Source: Chitinophaga qingshengii (GTDB taxonomy: Bacteria; Bacteroidota; Bacteroidia; Chitinophagales; Chitinophagaceae). Taken from it: a stretch of DNA of 64,000 bases. The position numbers were made by a program, and so were the translations under genes. Positions 27,869 through 38,100 of this stretch are shown here, in pieces (the first letter of the stretch is position 1; each line of letters starts with the position of its first letter). Location of the stretch: contig NZ_JACVFC010000004.1 of NCBI RefSeq assembly GCF_014529935.1, positions 372,001 through 436,000 of the forward strand. The letters are read 5' to 3'. Below the pieces are notes generated by a model. That model searched no databases and was not told the origin of the DNA. It saw nothing but the letters and a program-made list of their open reading frames with translations.

Positions 27869-27949
27869 GCCGTAAAGATAGGAAAATGAAGCCGATAACC
27901 GTACGAAAGACGTTACAGTACAATAGACAGATCAGTAAGGCTCAATCGG

Positions 27950-28165
27950 TTATCGTTGCTCCGGTTTTTTGGCGGCGTAGTCAAAAATCAAGCGGAGCGT
28001 AGCGGCCCTGGGAGAAAAATGAACCGTGTCGAGGACGGCTTTGGTGTCCTCGAAACAAGCCTGCTCTTCCCGGGTTAATGTTAATGATGCTTCCTGTTGG
28101 CGTTTAAGATCGCTATCAGTAACAAGACACAAGGTGGAGAGGGTAGACAGTGTAAAATTACTCAT
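27950..28165 (-). CDS. Small hypothetical protein
   Basis: This 71-residue frame, MSNFTLSTLSTLCLV onward, has a helical middle and ends VHFSPRAATLRLIFDYAAKK. The C-terminal pattern (PR-x-AT-x-x-x-I-x-x-YA) recalls the tails of other small cytoplasmic proteins in Bacteroidota. No domain is recognised, and no signal peptide or membrane segment is seen. It sits alone between nth and the DivIC-like gene, so it may be real but support is modest. Confidence 0.5.
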   Translation of the reverse strand: MSNFTLSTLSTLCLVTDSDLKRQQEASLTLTREEQACFEDTKAVLDTVHFSPRAATLRLIFDYAAKKPEQR

Positions 28166-28275
28166 GCAATATATATTTGATAAGAAATATCGTATCCTAC
28201 TTTATAACGACAGAAACGTGCAATGTATTGTTAATTTAAGATAAATTTTTATGATTCACAAGGGGATAGAATCAA

Positions 28276-28587
28276 TTACTGCCGGGGAGCGGGGGTAATA
28301 ATGAACAGGTCTTCATTATCTTTCTTCATATAGTATTTTTCGCGGGCAAATTTCTCCAGTTTCTCAGGACTGGACAGCAGTTCCTGTTGTTCTTCCCGGG
28401 TTTGTCTGATCTCTTTGATGAAAAATTCCTTCTGGTTTTCCAGTTTGTTGACTTCTGACTGGAACTGATATTGATACATCAGGTTAGTCTTGTCCAGAAA
28501 GGCGATCCATACCACAAAAGCGAGAGCGGTAATAAAGAACTTGTTCTTTACATAGCGCGGCAGTTTTATGGATTTCAGAAAAGACAT
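28276..28587 (-). CDS. FtsB/DivIC-type septum formation initiator
   Basis: The 103-residue protein has a short basic N-terminus, one transmembrane segment (about 17-35), and a periplasmic coiled coil (about 42-80) rich in Glu, Gln and Lys ending KFAREKYYMKKDNEDLFII, the family signature. Such proteins link FtsL and FtsQ in the division complex. It lies 116 bp downstream of eno, an arrangement common in many bacteria. Confidence 0.9.
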   Translation of the reverse strand: MSFLKSIKLPRYVKNKFFITALAFVVWIAFLDKTNLMYQYQFQSEVNKLENQKEFFIKEIRQTREEQQELLSSPEKLEKFAREKYYMKKDNEDLFIITPAPRQ

Positions 28588-28593
28588 AATGCA

Positions 28594-28689
28594 ATTTAGG
28601 GATTTTTTGATTTACGATTTTGGAATTTAATAGAGCGGGCCTCCGCTGCATTTCAAATCACTAAATCGAAAATCAAAAAATCCCTAAAT
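28594..28689. repeat. Long palindrome between divIC-like gene and eno
   Basis: Arms ATTTAGGGATTTTTTGATTT and its complement at the other end extend for about 35 bp with few mismatches, around an inner AGCGG/CCGCT hairpin. It shares arm sequence with 23757-23860. Confidence 0.88.
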
Positions 28690-28703
28690 AGAATGAGGAG
28701 GTA

Positions 28704-29993
28704 TTATTTTTTTACGCGGATAGCGTTAGTAGGGTAGATCGCTACTTCACCCAGTTCTTCCTCGATACGGAGCAGCTGGTTGTATTTGGCCATACGGTCC
28801 GTGCGGGAAGCAGAGCCGGTTTTGATCTGGCCGCAGTTCAGTGCTACTGCGAGGTCAGCGATGGTAGTATCTTCTGTTTCGCCGGAACGGTGGCTCATGA
28901 TGGAAGTATAACCGGCTTTGTGGGCCATGTTTACCGCATCGATGGTTTCTGTAACAGTACCGATCTGGTTTACTTTGATCAGGATGCTGTTGGCGATGTT
29001 TTTATCGATACCTTCTTTCAGGCGTTTTACGTTGGTTACGAACAGGTCGTCGCCAACCAGCTGTACGCGGCTGCCTACGGCTTCGGTCAGTTTTTTCCAA
29101 CCTTCCCAGTCGTCTTCCGCCATGCCGTCTTCGATAGAAACGATCGGGTATTTGTTGCACCATTCAGCCCAGTAAGCGACCATTTCATCGCTGGTAATTT
29201 CTTTCTGGGAGCTTTTGTAGAATTTGTATTTTTTGGTTTCGTCGCTGTACATTTCGCTGCTGGCGGCATCCAGGGCAATAGCGATCTGTTCGCCCGGTGT
29301 ATAACCGGCTGCTTTGATAGCTTCCAGTACAGTTTCGATAGCTTCTTCGTTGCTCTGGATTTCCGGAGCGAACCCGCCTTCGTCACCTACGTTGGTGCTG
29401 TAGCCTTTGCCTTTCAGTACAGTTTTCAGTTTGTGGAATACTTCCACGCCCCAGCGCAGACCTTCGGAGAAGGTGGAAGCACCGATCGGAACGATCATAA
29501 ACTCCTGGAAATCAATTTTATTGTCGGCGTGTGCACCACCGTTTACGATGTTCATCAGGGGAATAGGCAGGGTGAATGCGTTAACACCGCCCAGGTAACG
29601 ATACAGGGGCTGATTGCACTCTTCTGCAGCAGCTTTCGCTACGGCCATGCTCACCGCCAGGGTAGCGTTGGCGCCCAGTTTGGATTTATTTTCGGTTCCG
29701 TCCAGGGAAATCAGCAATTTGTCAATACCAGCCTGGTCGGTTACTTCCCAGCCGATCAGCTCTTCTGCGATGATCTCGTTAACGTTTTTAATAGCTTGTT
29801 GTACGCCTTTTCCGCCGTAAACACTCTTATCGTTGTCGCGCAGCTCTACTGCTTCGTGCTTACCGGTAGAGGCGCCGGAAGGAACGGCAGCACGGCCAAA
29901 GTGACCGTCTTCTGTGGTTACGTCTACCTCAATTGTAGGATTACCGCGGCTGTCAAGGATCTGCCTGGCATGGATTGCTGAAATAGTACTCAT
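28704..29993 (-). CDS. eno: Enolase
   Basis: The 429-residue protein converts 2-phosphoglycerate to phosphoenolpyruvate in glycolysis. It starts MSTISAIHARQILDSRGNPT, has the flexible loop AVPSGASTGKHEA, and the later active-site blocks GDDLFVTN, ILIKVNQIGT and SHRSGETEDTTIADLAV. Length is standard. Start and stop are unambiguous. It is followed by the DivIC-like gene after a palindrome. Confidence 0.98.
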   Translation of the reverse strand: MSTISAIHARQILDSRGNPTIEVDVTTEDGHFGRAAVPSGASTGKHEAVELRDNDKSVYGGKGVQQAIKNVNEIIAEELIGWEVTDQAGIDKLLISLDGTENKSKLGANATLAVSMAVAKAAAEECNQPLYRYLGGVNAFTLPIPLMNIVNGGAHADNKIDFQEFMIVPIGASTFSEGLRWGVEVFHKLKTVLKGKGYSTNVGDEGGFAPEIQSNEEAIETVLEAIKAAGYTPGEQIAIALDAASSEMYSDETKKYKFYKSSQKEITSDEMVAYWAEWCNKYPIVSIEDGMAEDDWEGWKKLTEAVGSRVQLVGDDLFVTNVKRLKEGIDKNIANSILIKVNQIGTVTETIDAVNMAHKAGYTSIMSHRSGETEDTTIADLAVALNCGQIKTGSASRTDRMAKYNQLLRIEEELGEVAIYPTNAIRVKK

Positions 29994-30052
29994 AATTCGA
30001 AAGTTATAATTGTTAGCTATTAGCGGTTAGCATGGGCGTTTAAACCCTGGGG

Positions 30053-30967
30053 TCAAACGCGTTTTGTTATTTCCCGGAAAATAGATTCCAGGCTTTGTGA
30101 ATTGCTCTGCAAAGAAAGGATGTTCCGGTTATTAATCAAAGCAAATTGTAACAGGTTTTTTCTCACAGCGTCTACCTCATTGGTATACAATTGCCAGGTA
30201 TTGCCTTCCAGGGCGGTTACCCGGGAAACGCCGGCTATCTGTGACAGCTCTTCCGCAGCGGCCGGTTCTCCAAAAGTTACCTGCAGGTAGCCACCACCGG
30301 CATTTTGCTGCTGGAGGTTGGCCAGCCGGTCATCTGCTGCTATTTTTCCTTTGTTGATGATGATCACCCGGTCACACAGTGCCTCTACTTCCTGCATGAT
30401 GTGTGTGGAAAGAATCACCGTTTTATCGGTCCCCAATGTTTTGATCAGCTGCCGGATATCGGCCAGCTGGTTGGGGTCCAGGCCGGTGGTAGGTTCATCC
30501 AGGATCAGCACCTCCGGATCATGCAACAGGGCCTGCGCCAGCCCTACACGCTGTTTGTATCCGTTGGACAAAGCACCGATTTTTTTACCGCTCTCCGGCA
30601 ATAACCCTGTCATCTCAATCACCTGGCGGATACGCGCGGCGCCGGAAGCGCCCAGCTGATGCACGCCGGCAATGAATTCCAGGAACTCTTTTACATACAT
30701 ATCGTAGTACAAAGGGTTGGATTCCGGAAGGTATCCTACTCGTTTGCGTACTTCGAGCGACTGGCTCACAATGTCGTAGCCGCACACACTGGCGCTGCCA
30801 CTGGTAGGTGGCAGGAAACCGGTGATCATTTTCATGGTGGTGGACTTCCCCGCCCCGTTAGGACCCAGGAATCCGGTTATTTCCCCTTTCTTCAGTTCAA
30901 AGGAAATAGCGTCCACCGCGCGTTGTTCGCCATAGACCTTACTCAGTTGTGATACCAGGATAGACAT
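30053..30967 (-). CDS. gldA: GldA-type gliding motility ABC transporter ATPase
   Basis: The 304-residue ATPase has Walker A (GPNGAGKST, 35-43), the signature LSNGYKQRVGLAQ and Walker B VLILDEPTTGLDP, with a C-terminal regulatory part. Sequence and length match GldA, the ATPase of the GldAFG transporter needed for gliding in Flavobacterium. The partner genes gldF and gldG are not adjacent, so the precise role is inferred. The start at 30967 is preferred because eight upstream codons have no family counterpart. It is divergent from the M23 peptidase gene. Confidence 0.8.
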   Translation of the reverse strand: MSILVSQLSKVYGEQRAVDAISFELKKGEITGFLGPNGAGKSTTMKMITGFLPPTSGSASVCGYDIVSQSLEVRKRVGYLPESNPLYYDMYVKEFLEFIAGVHQLGASGAARIRQVIEMTGLLPESGKKIGALSNGYKQRVGLAQALLHDPEVLILDEPTTGLDPNQLADIRQLIKTLGTDKTVILSTHIMQEVEALCDRVIIINKGKIAADDRLANLQQQNAGGGYLQVTFGEPAAAEELSQIAGVSRVTALEGNTWQLYTNEVDAVRKNLLQFALINNRNILSLQSNSQSLESIFREITKRV

Positions 30968-31050
30968 TAGGATAATGATGTTTTGCGGCATCTAATGTAC
31001 GGAAGAAATTACGTCCTTCAATTCCTATTTTTTTTCTACCATTGCATATT

Positions 31051-32745
31051 ATGAAGAGAGTCATAGGCTTATTTTGCTTACTACCGCATTTATTAACGGC
31101 GCAATCCCTCCCTGAGAAGAACTACCCGAAAGGCTATTTCAGGAATCCCCTGGAAATCCCGATACAGCTGGCGGGCAACTTCGGAGAGCTCCGGCCCAAT
31201 CACTTTCACTCCGGTATGGACATCAAAACCCAGCAACGGGAGAATATGGCGGTACATGCCGCGGCAGATGGTTATGTAAGCCGTATCGGTGTATCCCACA
31301 CCGGTTTTGGCAATGTGTTGTACATTACCCACCCCAATGGGTACACGACGGTATATGCCCACCTGAACGCGTTCTTCCCGGCCCTGCAGGCCTACGTGAA
31401 AAAACAGCAATATGCTAATGAAAGCTGGGCCAGCGACCTGTCTATCCCGGCCGGTATGTTCCCGGTAAAGAAAGGCGAATTTGTGGCCTGGAGCGGTAAT
31501 ACCGGCGGTTCTGCCGGTCCGCACCTGCACTTTGAAATACGCAATACCCAAACAGAAAAGCCGCTGAACCCGCTCCTGTTTGGCTTTAATATCGCTGATA
31601 CCCATGCACCGGACGTTTATCGTATAGCCATTTACGATAGAGAGCGCAGTATCTACGAACAACAACCCATGATACTGCCGGTGAAAAAAACGGGCGACCA
31701 CTACACCACCACCCAACCGGTGATTAAAGTGAAAGCAGGCAAGGTAGGCCTGGGTATTAACGCGATTGACCGGATGGACAATGCACCCAATACCTACGGC
31801 ATCTATGAGGTGTTCATGTACAATAACAATGTGCCGGATATCGATTTTCAACTGGATAATATCGGTTACGAAGAAACCCGTTACCTGAACGCGCATATTG
31901 ACTATAAACTGAAAAAGGGCAATGGGCCTTATATCCAGCTGTTATTCTCCCTGCCGGGCAACGAACTGGATATCTACCACGACCTGAAAGGCGACGGTAC
32001 CATTTTCCTCTCTGACGGAGAAGTACATGAGGTGAAATTACTGGTGAAAGATGCCTACGGCAATACTTCCACGGTAAAACTCAACCTGCAGCAGGGGGGA
32101 GAGGAAGCGCCGGAGAAAACCTGCGCCAATCCTATGTATCCGGACTCCCGCAATATCTTTGAAAACAACCAGGTGGAGTTCTACCTCGATGAACGGGCAC
32201 TGTATGATCAGATCTGTTTCAATTACCAGGAGGTAGCGGCCACTTCACCTAAATATTATTCCAATATCTACCGGCTGCACACGCCGCTGGTACCTATACA
32301 CGACTATTTTGACGTGCGGTTAAAACCTGCCAAAACAATTCCGGAATACCTGCAACCCAAAGTGGTGATGGTACGCGAAGGATTGGGCAGCAGCAATACT
32401 TCCGCTACGGTAAAGGAAGATGGCTGGTATAAAGGCTCTTTCCGTGATTTCGGTAACTTCCACCTGGAAATAGATACGGAAGCGCCGAAAGTAACGCCGG
32501 TAGGGGTGAAGCCAGGTGCTAACCTGTCTAAAGCCACTAAACTCTCTTTTGTAATGAGCGATGCCAGCGGTATCAAAAATTTCCGCGGAGAGCTGGATGG
32601 TAAATGGATCCTGTTTTCCCGCAAGGGTAACGTGCTTACCTATACGTTCGATGAACATTGTCCGGCAGGCAGTCACACCCTGGTGATGAAAGTGACCGAT
32701 GTTGCCGGCAATGAAGGCAGCTATAGTCTTTCTTTCAAACGTTAA
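31051..32745 (+). CDS. Secreted M23 family metallopeptidase
   Basis: The 564-residue protein has a signal peptide (about 1-18, LLTAQS) and an N-terminal M23 peptidase domain with zinc ligands in HFHSGMDI (HxxxD) and GPHLHFEIR (HxH). The remaining 350 residues are beta-rich, likely immunoglobulin-like or carbohydrate-binding modules. M23 enzymes cut peptidoglycan cross-bridges. A TTG is in frame nine bases upstream, but the ATG at 31051 is preferred. Bcp follows after 22 bp. Confidence 0.9.
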   Translation: MKRVIGLFCLLPHLLTAQSLPEKNYPKGYFRNPLEIPIQLAGNFGELRPNHFHSGMDIKTQQRENMAVHAAADGYVSRIGVSHTGFGNVLYITHPNGYTTVYAHLNAFFPALQAYVKKQQYANESWASDLSIPAGMFPVKKGEFVAWSGNTGGSAGPHLHFEIRNTQTEKPLNPLLFGFNIADTHAPDVYRIAIYDRERSIYEQQPMILPVKKTGDHYTTTQPVIKVKAGKVGLGINAIDRMDNAPNTYGIYEVFMYNNNVPDIDFQLDNIGYEETRYLNAHIDYKLKKGNGPYIQLLFSLPGNELDIYHDLKGDGTIFLSDGEVHEVKLLVKDAYGNTSTVKLNLQQGGEEAPEKTCANPMYPDSRNIFENNQVEFYLDERALYDQICFNYQEVAATSPKYYSNIYRLHTPLVPIHDYFDVRLKPAKTIPEYLQPKVVMVREGLGSSNTSATVKEDGWYKGSFRDFGNFHLEIDTEAPKVTPVGVKPGANLSKATKLSFVMSDASGIKNFRGELDGKWILFSRKGNVLTYTFDEHCPAGSHTLVMKVTDVAGNEGSYSLSFKR

Positions 32746-32767
32746 TCTCTCAGAAAAAATTTAAAAT

Positions 32768-33229
32768 ATGACAAACTTAAAAGAAGGCGATAAAGCGCCT
32801 ATATTCAAAGGAAAAGATCAGCATGGCAAAACCGTATCACTGACGGATCTGAAGGGGAAACGCGTGGTGCTTTACTTTTATCCGAAAGATATGACGCCTG
32901 GTTGTACGGCACAGGCCTGCAATCTGCGCGATAACTATAGCGGGCTGACTAAAAAAGGATATGAGGTAATTGGGGTGAGCACAGATAGTGAACAAAGCCA
33001 TCAGAAGTTCATCGAAAAATATGAACTGCCTTTTACCCTGCTGGCCGATGAAGATCATAAGATCGTGAATCAGTACGGTGTTTGGGGCGAAAAACAGATG
33101 ATGGGCCGCAAGTATGATGGTATTCACCGCACTACCTTCCTGATCAATGAAAAGGGCGTGATTGACCACATCATCAAAAAGCCGGATACCAAAAATCACA
33201 CGGAGGAAATCCTGGAGCTCTGGTCTTAG
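32768..33229 (+). CDS. bcp: Thioredoxin-dependent thiol peroxidase (Bcp/PrxQ)
   Basis: The 153-residue peroxiredoxin reduces hydroperoxides. The active site PGCTAQACNLRD has both the peroxidatic Cys46 and resolving Cys51 of the PrxQ type, and GVSTDSEQSHQKFIEKYELPF is conserved. It stops with TAG at 33227-33229, which is also the first codon of the long inverted repeat. It lies 22 bp after the M23 gene and is probably co-transcribed with it. Confidence 0.95.
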   Translation: MTNLKEGDKAPIFKGKDQHGKTVSLTDLKGKRVVLYFYPKDMTPGCTAQACNLRDNYSGLTKKGYEVIGVSTDSEQSHQKFIEKYELPFTLLADEDHKIVNQYGVWGEKQMMGRKYDGIHRTTFLINEKGVIDHIIKKPDTKNHTEEILELWS

Positions 33230-33392
33230 TTCCCGCAAAGGCGCAAAGCAGCAAAGAGCGCAAAGACTATTTAAGCGAATATAGGAAAGCAAAGGAGCGA
33301 AGATCAACATTTGATCTTCGCTCCTTTGCTTTCTTATTTAGAACTTAAAAAAACTTTGCGCTCTTTGCTGCTTTGCGCCTTTGCGGGAACTA
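33227..33392. repeat. Perfect 39-bp inverted repeat running from stop codon to stop codon
   Basis: The left arm (33227-33265) starts with the TAG of bcp and contains TAGTTCCCGCAAAGGCGCAA plus further GCAAAG units. The right arm (33354-33392) is its exact complement and ends with the TAG of gldJ read from the other strand. Inside, 33285-33307 and 33311-33333 form a second perfect 23-bp hairpin (GAAAGCAAAGGAGCGAAGAT onward) with a 3-base loop. Both arms contain repeated GCAAAG units. Confidence 0.97.
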
Positions 33393-34940
33393 TCGCTTCT
33401 GTCTTTGTTTTTTGAACAGGTTACCTGTTTTGAACTTGTTACCCTCAGGGCTGCCTACACGGTCCATGGCGCAACGGAAGCCTACGGTGTTGGTGGCCAT
33501 GTCTTCCTGCATGTAGCGGCGGGTGCCGGGGGAGAGCCAGTAAGCCCGGTCGTTCCAGCTACCACCTTTTACTACGTGTGATTTGTCGTTGATGAGAGAG
33601 GTGATGCCATAGCCATATTCCACCTGAGAGAGGGAGTCACCATCGAGGTAGTTGATTACGTCACCTTTCTGGTAGTTAAGACGGTTGGCACTTTCTTCGT
33701 CGGTCACATCACGCATTTTCAGGTGACCCAGGCTGTCTTTTTCGAACTCTTTGTTTTCGTTCTGATAAACCGTCTGGAATTTGTTACCACGGAAGTAGTT
33801 AAAGTCTTCCCCATCGATCGGGTTGAGTGGTCTGTAAACGTCCAGTACCCATTCAGACACGTTGCCGGACATGTTATAGATGCCGAAAGTGTTGGGGTAG
33901 AAGGAGCGGGTAGGACCAGGGATGGAAGCACGGTCGTTCAAGCCACCGGCCACACCCATGTTATCACCGGAGCCACGCTTGAAGTTGGCCAGGAACTGAC
34001 CTTGCATGGTACCACGGCGGATATCACGCAGGCCGCTGGTATTGGTGCCCCAGGAATATACCTGTTTGTTCATGATCAGCTCTTCCCCGTGTTTGCCTTC
34101 TTTTTTGGAAGGGCCGGGGTTTTGGCCGATATAGCCCAGTGCAGCGTATTCCCATTCTGCTTCTGTGGGCAGGCGGTAGTTCGGCAGCATCACACCATCT
34201 TCAAACTGGGCGGTACGAGGGGTACCATCCGCATTTTTGAACTGGTCTTTGGTAGACTTGGACATTTTACCGGGTGTACCTTCATACAGGCCGGCGCTAT
34301 AGGCTTTGGTGTCAAAGGTGTTATCGTCTGACTGGTTGGAGATGTCTGCTTTGGAAAGCAGGCCTTTGTCCATCAGCATTTTTTCGTTTACACGGTTGGA
34401 ACGCCATTTACAGTAGTCGGTGGCCTGTTTCCAGGTAACACCTACCACCGGATAGTCGTTGTACGCCGGGTGACGGAAATAGTATTCCACCAGGGGCTCG
34501 TTGTAAGCCAGCTCACTACGCCATACCAGGGTGTCGGGTAATGCGTTGCGGTATACGTCGGGGAAAGATTCTCCATAAACACGGGCCAGCCAGAAAAGAT
34601 ATTCCCGGTAGTGTACGTTGGCTACTTCTGACTCATCGATGTAAAAAGAGGATACTGTAATACGACGTGGAATGTTGTTCCAGTCGCCCATTACATCCTG
34701 CTCAGTAGCACCCATGGCAAAAGTACCGCCCTGTACAAACACCAGGCCCGGGCCGGTTTGCTGGTTTTTATTCTTGGCTACACTGAAACCACCCATTTTC
34801 TGGTCGTTATAGTTCCAGCCGGTAGCAGAGGAAACTTCTTTCTTTTTGCCGAAAAGTCCTCCACCGTCCTTGTGACAGGCAGTCATGGATAGCATTACGC
34901 CGGTACCTACGAGCAATGATAAAGAGGTTAATCTACGCAT
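33390..34940 (-). CDS. gldJ: Gliding motility/T9SS lipoprotein GldJ
   Basis: The 516-residue protein has a lipoprotein signal (MLSMTAC, Cys22) and a formylglycine-generating-enzyme (SUMF1)-like fold: FVQGGTFAMGATEQD, RLPTEAEWEYAA and VVKGGSWNDRAY are its landmarks. GldJ and GldK share this fold; I choose GldJ because in Flavobacterium gldJ lies beside porU and porV, as here. It is an outer membrane-associated component of the T9SS/gliding machinery; enzyme activity is not expected. A -7 box TACATTTG lies upstream and the stop is inside the long inverted repeat. Confidence 0.85.
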   Translation of the reverse strand: MRRLTSLSLLVGTGVMLSMTACHKDGGGLFGKKKEVSSATGWNYNDQKMGGFSVAKNKNQQTGPGLVFVQGGTFAMGATEQDVMGDWNNIPRRITVSSFYIDESEVANVHYREYLFWLARVYGESFPDVYRNALPDTLVWRSELAYNEPLVEYYFRHPAYNDYPVVGVTWKQATDYCKWRSNRVNEKMLMDKGLLSKADISNQSDDNTFDTKAYSAGLYEGTPGKMSKSTKDQFKNADGTPRTAQFEDGVMLPNYRLPTEAEWEYAALGYIGQNPGPSKKEGKHGEELIMNKQVYSWGTNTSGLRDIRRGTMQGQFLANFKRGSGDNMGVAGGLNDRASIPGPTRSFYPNTFGIYNMSGNVSEWVLDVYRPLNPIDGEDFNYFRGNKFQTVYQNENKEFEKDSLGHLKMRDVTDEESANRLNYQKGDVINYLDGDSLSQVEYGYGITSLINDKSHVVKGGSWNDRAYWLSPGTRRYMQEDMATNTVGFRCAMDRVGSPEGNKFKTGNLFKKQRQKR

Positions 34941-34977
34941 GCGATACAGCTTTAGTCGATTATATTTACAGTAAACG

Positions 34978-34985
34978 CAAATGTA
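34978..34985 (-). promoter_or_regulatory. Putative -7 box for gldJ
   Basis: On the minus strand TACATTTG matches TAnnTTTG, 37 bp before the start codon in a very AT-rich region divergent with porU. No clear TTTG lies at -33. Confidence 0.45.
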
Positions 34986-35166
34986 ATCTTTTTTATTTTA
35001 TGGCGAAAAAAATTAATTTGTAATTCGCCCTCGCCATACCAGTTCCCGGAGACAGTCAGGAACAGTACAGCAGCGAAAAATAAGAGATATATTTCAAATT
35101 TTTATCCTATATTTTTTCTACATTACACCGGCCTTTCAGGATGGATGGTAAAGGGCTATCAAGATA

Positions 35167-38100
35167 ATGAAACCTTCGTATATTTTTCCGGTACTCCTGT
35201 TATTTTTTCTATACCATTACAGGACAGCAACGGGGCAAACCGTACCCCGTACCTATAAAGACCATAGTGTGCTGGCATCAGGCCATTGGTATAAACTATC
35301 GGTGGCAGCTCCCGGTATCTATAAAATTGATATTTCCCTGTTGCAACAACTGGGGATAGATACCCGGCAACTGGCATCGGGCAGTATCCGGCTTTTCGGT
35401 ACCGGAGGCCAGCTACTGCCGGAACCCAACAGTCAGCCACGCTACGACGACCTGCCGGAAGTATCCCTTCAGGCACAGAATGGGGGCGACGGCCAGCTGG
35501 ATGGCAACGATTACCTCCTCTTTTATGCACCCGGCCCGCACCGCTGGCAGTGGGACCCGCTAAAACCAGGGTTTACCCACCAGTACAATCTGTACAGCGA
35601 CGTGGCTTACTATTTCCTTACCATCGGTGAAAACGGCGCCCGTATCCGGCAAGACAACAACACCCTGCCGGCAGACAATAAAACAGCTGCTTTTGACTAT
35701 CATACCTTTTACGAACGGGACAGCCTGAATTTCCTCAGCAGTGGTAAACAATGGTGGGGACAGGAATTTAGTAAGGTAATTGGCAACAGCCGCTCCTATG
35801 GCTTTTCCCTGCCCGCCCTGCCCCTGGGCCCCGTCACAGTTGGTTTCCGTGCGGCTGCCCGCGGGGCTACCGGCAGTAATTTTAGTGTGAGCCTCAACCA
35901 GACCACTGCGGCCAGCGCTTATCTGTTGCCCGTAGGCGGCAGCGTGTTTGAAGCCTTTGCCACCGCCGCTACCGGCGCCGGCCAGGCGGCAGTCACCAAT
36001 GCCTCCCTGGATGTAGGTGTTACCTTCCAGCCGGGGGACCTGAACGCCAAAGGATGGCTGGATTACCTGGAACTAACGGCCCGTTGCCCGCTTAAACTCC
36101 CTGCCGGCGGTATGCTGGACTTCCGTTGTACCACTCCCGTGGGCCGTACACAGTATTTCCTGGCTAACGCTGCCGCACAAACGCAGGTGTGGGAAGTGAG
36201 TAACCCGCTGATGCCCTTACGTATGGCTACCCGGCTGCAGGCTGACACCCTGATATTTACGGGAGAAGCCGGACCACAGCGGGAATTTATAGCCTTTAAT
36301 GCCAATGCGCTCCTGCGGCCAGTGCCTGCCGGCGCTATCGCCAACCAGGACCTGCATGGGTTGCCTGGGGCCGACCTGCTGATAGTCACCTGTGATGCCT
36401 TTCTGGCGGAAGCAGAACGCCTGGCTGCCTGGCGGCGTTCACACGATGGGTTAAGTGTCAATGTGGTCACCGCCACGCAGGTATTCAACGAGTTTGGCGC
36501 CGGTACCCCTGACCCGACAGCTATCCGTGACTATGTGAAAATGTATTACGACCGGGGCGATCATCCTAAATACCTGCTGCTATTTGGCGCCGCCTCCTAC
36601 GATTACCGTCAGCGCCTGAAAAATAACACCAACCTGGTACCTTCCTGGCAAAGTGAAGCTTCGCTCGATGCCATTCATTCCTACGTATCAGATGATTTTT
36701 TCGGATTCCTGGATGATGCGGAAGATATCACCCGAACGGATATACCTAATCTGCTGGATATCGGTATCGGGCGGTTGCCTGCGCGCAACAACAGCGAGGC
36801 GAAAATGGCCGTGGATAAAATTATCCGTTACCAGCAGCCAGCAGCCTTTGGCCCCTGGCGCAACCGGGCAACGCTGCTGGCCGACGATGAAGACGATAAC
36901 CTGCACCTGGAAGATGCTGAAGCGATGGGTAATATCATCTTTAAAAACAATCCGCTTCCCAACATCAGCAAAATATACATCGACGCCTATCCGCAGGAAA
37001 ATACGTCAGCAGGCGTCCGCTCGCCGGAAGTCACACGGGCGGTCAATACCAATATAAACAACGGCACGCTGGTGCTGAACTACAGCGGTCATGGCAGCAA
37101 TAACCGCCTGGCCGAAGAAACCGTTATGGACCAGAACAGTGTACGGGATTGGAAAAACGAACAGCAGTTACCGTTATTGATCACCGCCACCTGTGATTTT
37201 GCACCGTTCGATGATCCGGGTATAAACTCATTGGGAGCACAATTACTGTTGCAACAGCAAAGTGGCGCTATTGCTTTGATGACCACCACCAGGGCGGTTT
37301 TTGCCAATTCCAACCGCATTATGAACGCCAACTACCTGGAAGCTGCTTTCACGCCGCAGGCGGGAGGCGCCATGCGTAGTTTGGGTGCTGCCATACAGGA
37401 GGGGAAAAATAAAACCTACCGTACTTCCGGTGATGTGGTCAATAACCGTAAGTTCCAGTTGCTGGGAGATCCTTCCCTGATGCTGGCTTTCCCGAAATGG
37501 CAGGTGGTCACGGATAGTGTCAATGGCCGGAAGGTTACAACGGAAACGGATACCCTGAAAGGATTGCAACATTGTATTATCAAAGGACATATCGCCGATG
37601 CGCAAGGCAATATACTGCGGGATTATAACGGTACCCTGACGGCTACAGTGTACGACCAGCCCGTAACGCATCGTACGAGAGGCAATGACCCCCGCAGCCG
37701 GGCGGCTGATTTCCAGGTGCAGGAAAACGTATTGTTCAAAGGCACACAAACGGTTCAGCAGGGCGAGTTTACCATGGCCTTCACCGTGCCTGCGGACCTG
37801 CTGCCGGGAAAGGGAAAAGGGAAGATCAGTTATTACACCAGTAATGCCATCGCAGACGGAGGTGGTTACTTTGATGGCTTTATGACCGGAGGAACATTGC
37901 CGGGCGTACCGGCAGATGTAACCGGACCGGATGTAAAAGTATGGCTCGACAGCAAAGCGTTTATTAATGGAGATATGACGGGGCCGTCACCCTTGCTGAT
38001 GATAGATCTGGCAGACAGTAATGGTATCAATGTATCGGGCAGTAATCCGGCACATAGCCTGGTAGCGATACTGGATAGTTCAGAATATTTAATTTTAAAT

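Noticed and set aside
28890..29981. 363-codon open frame antisense to eno
   Set aside because: Shadow of enolase; composition is skewed to Phe, Val and Gly with no domain.
32837..33310. 157-codon minus-strand open frame over bcp
   Set aside because: Shadow of bcp and part of the inverted repeat.
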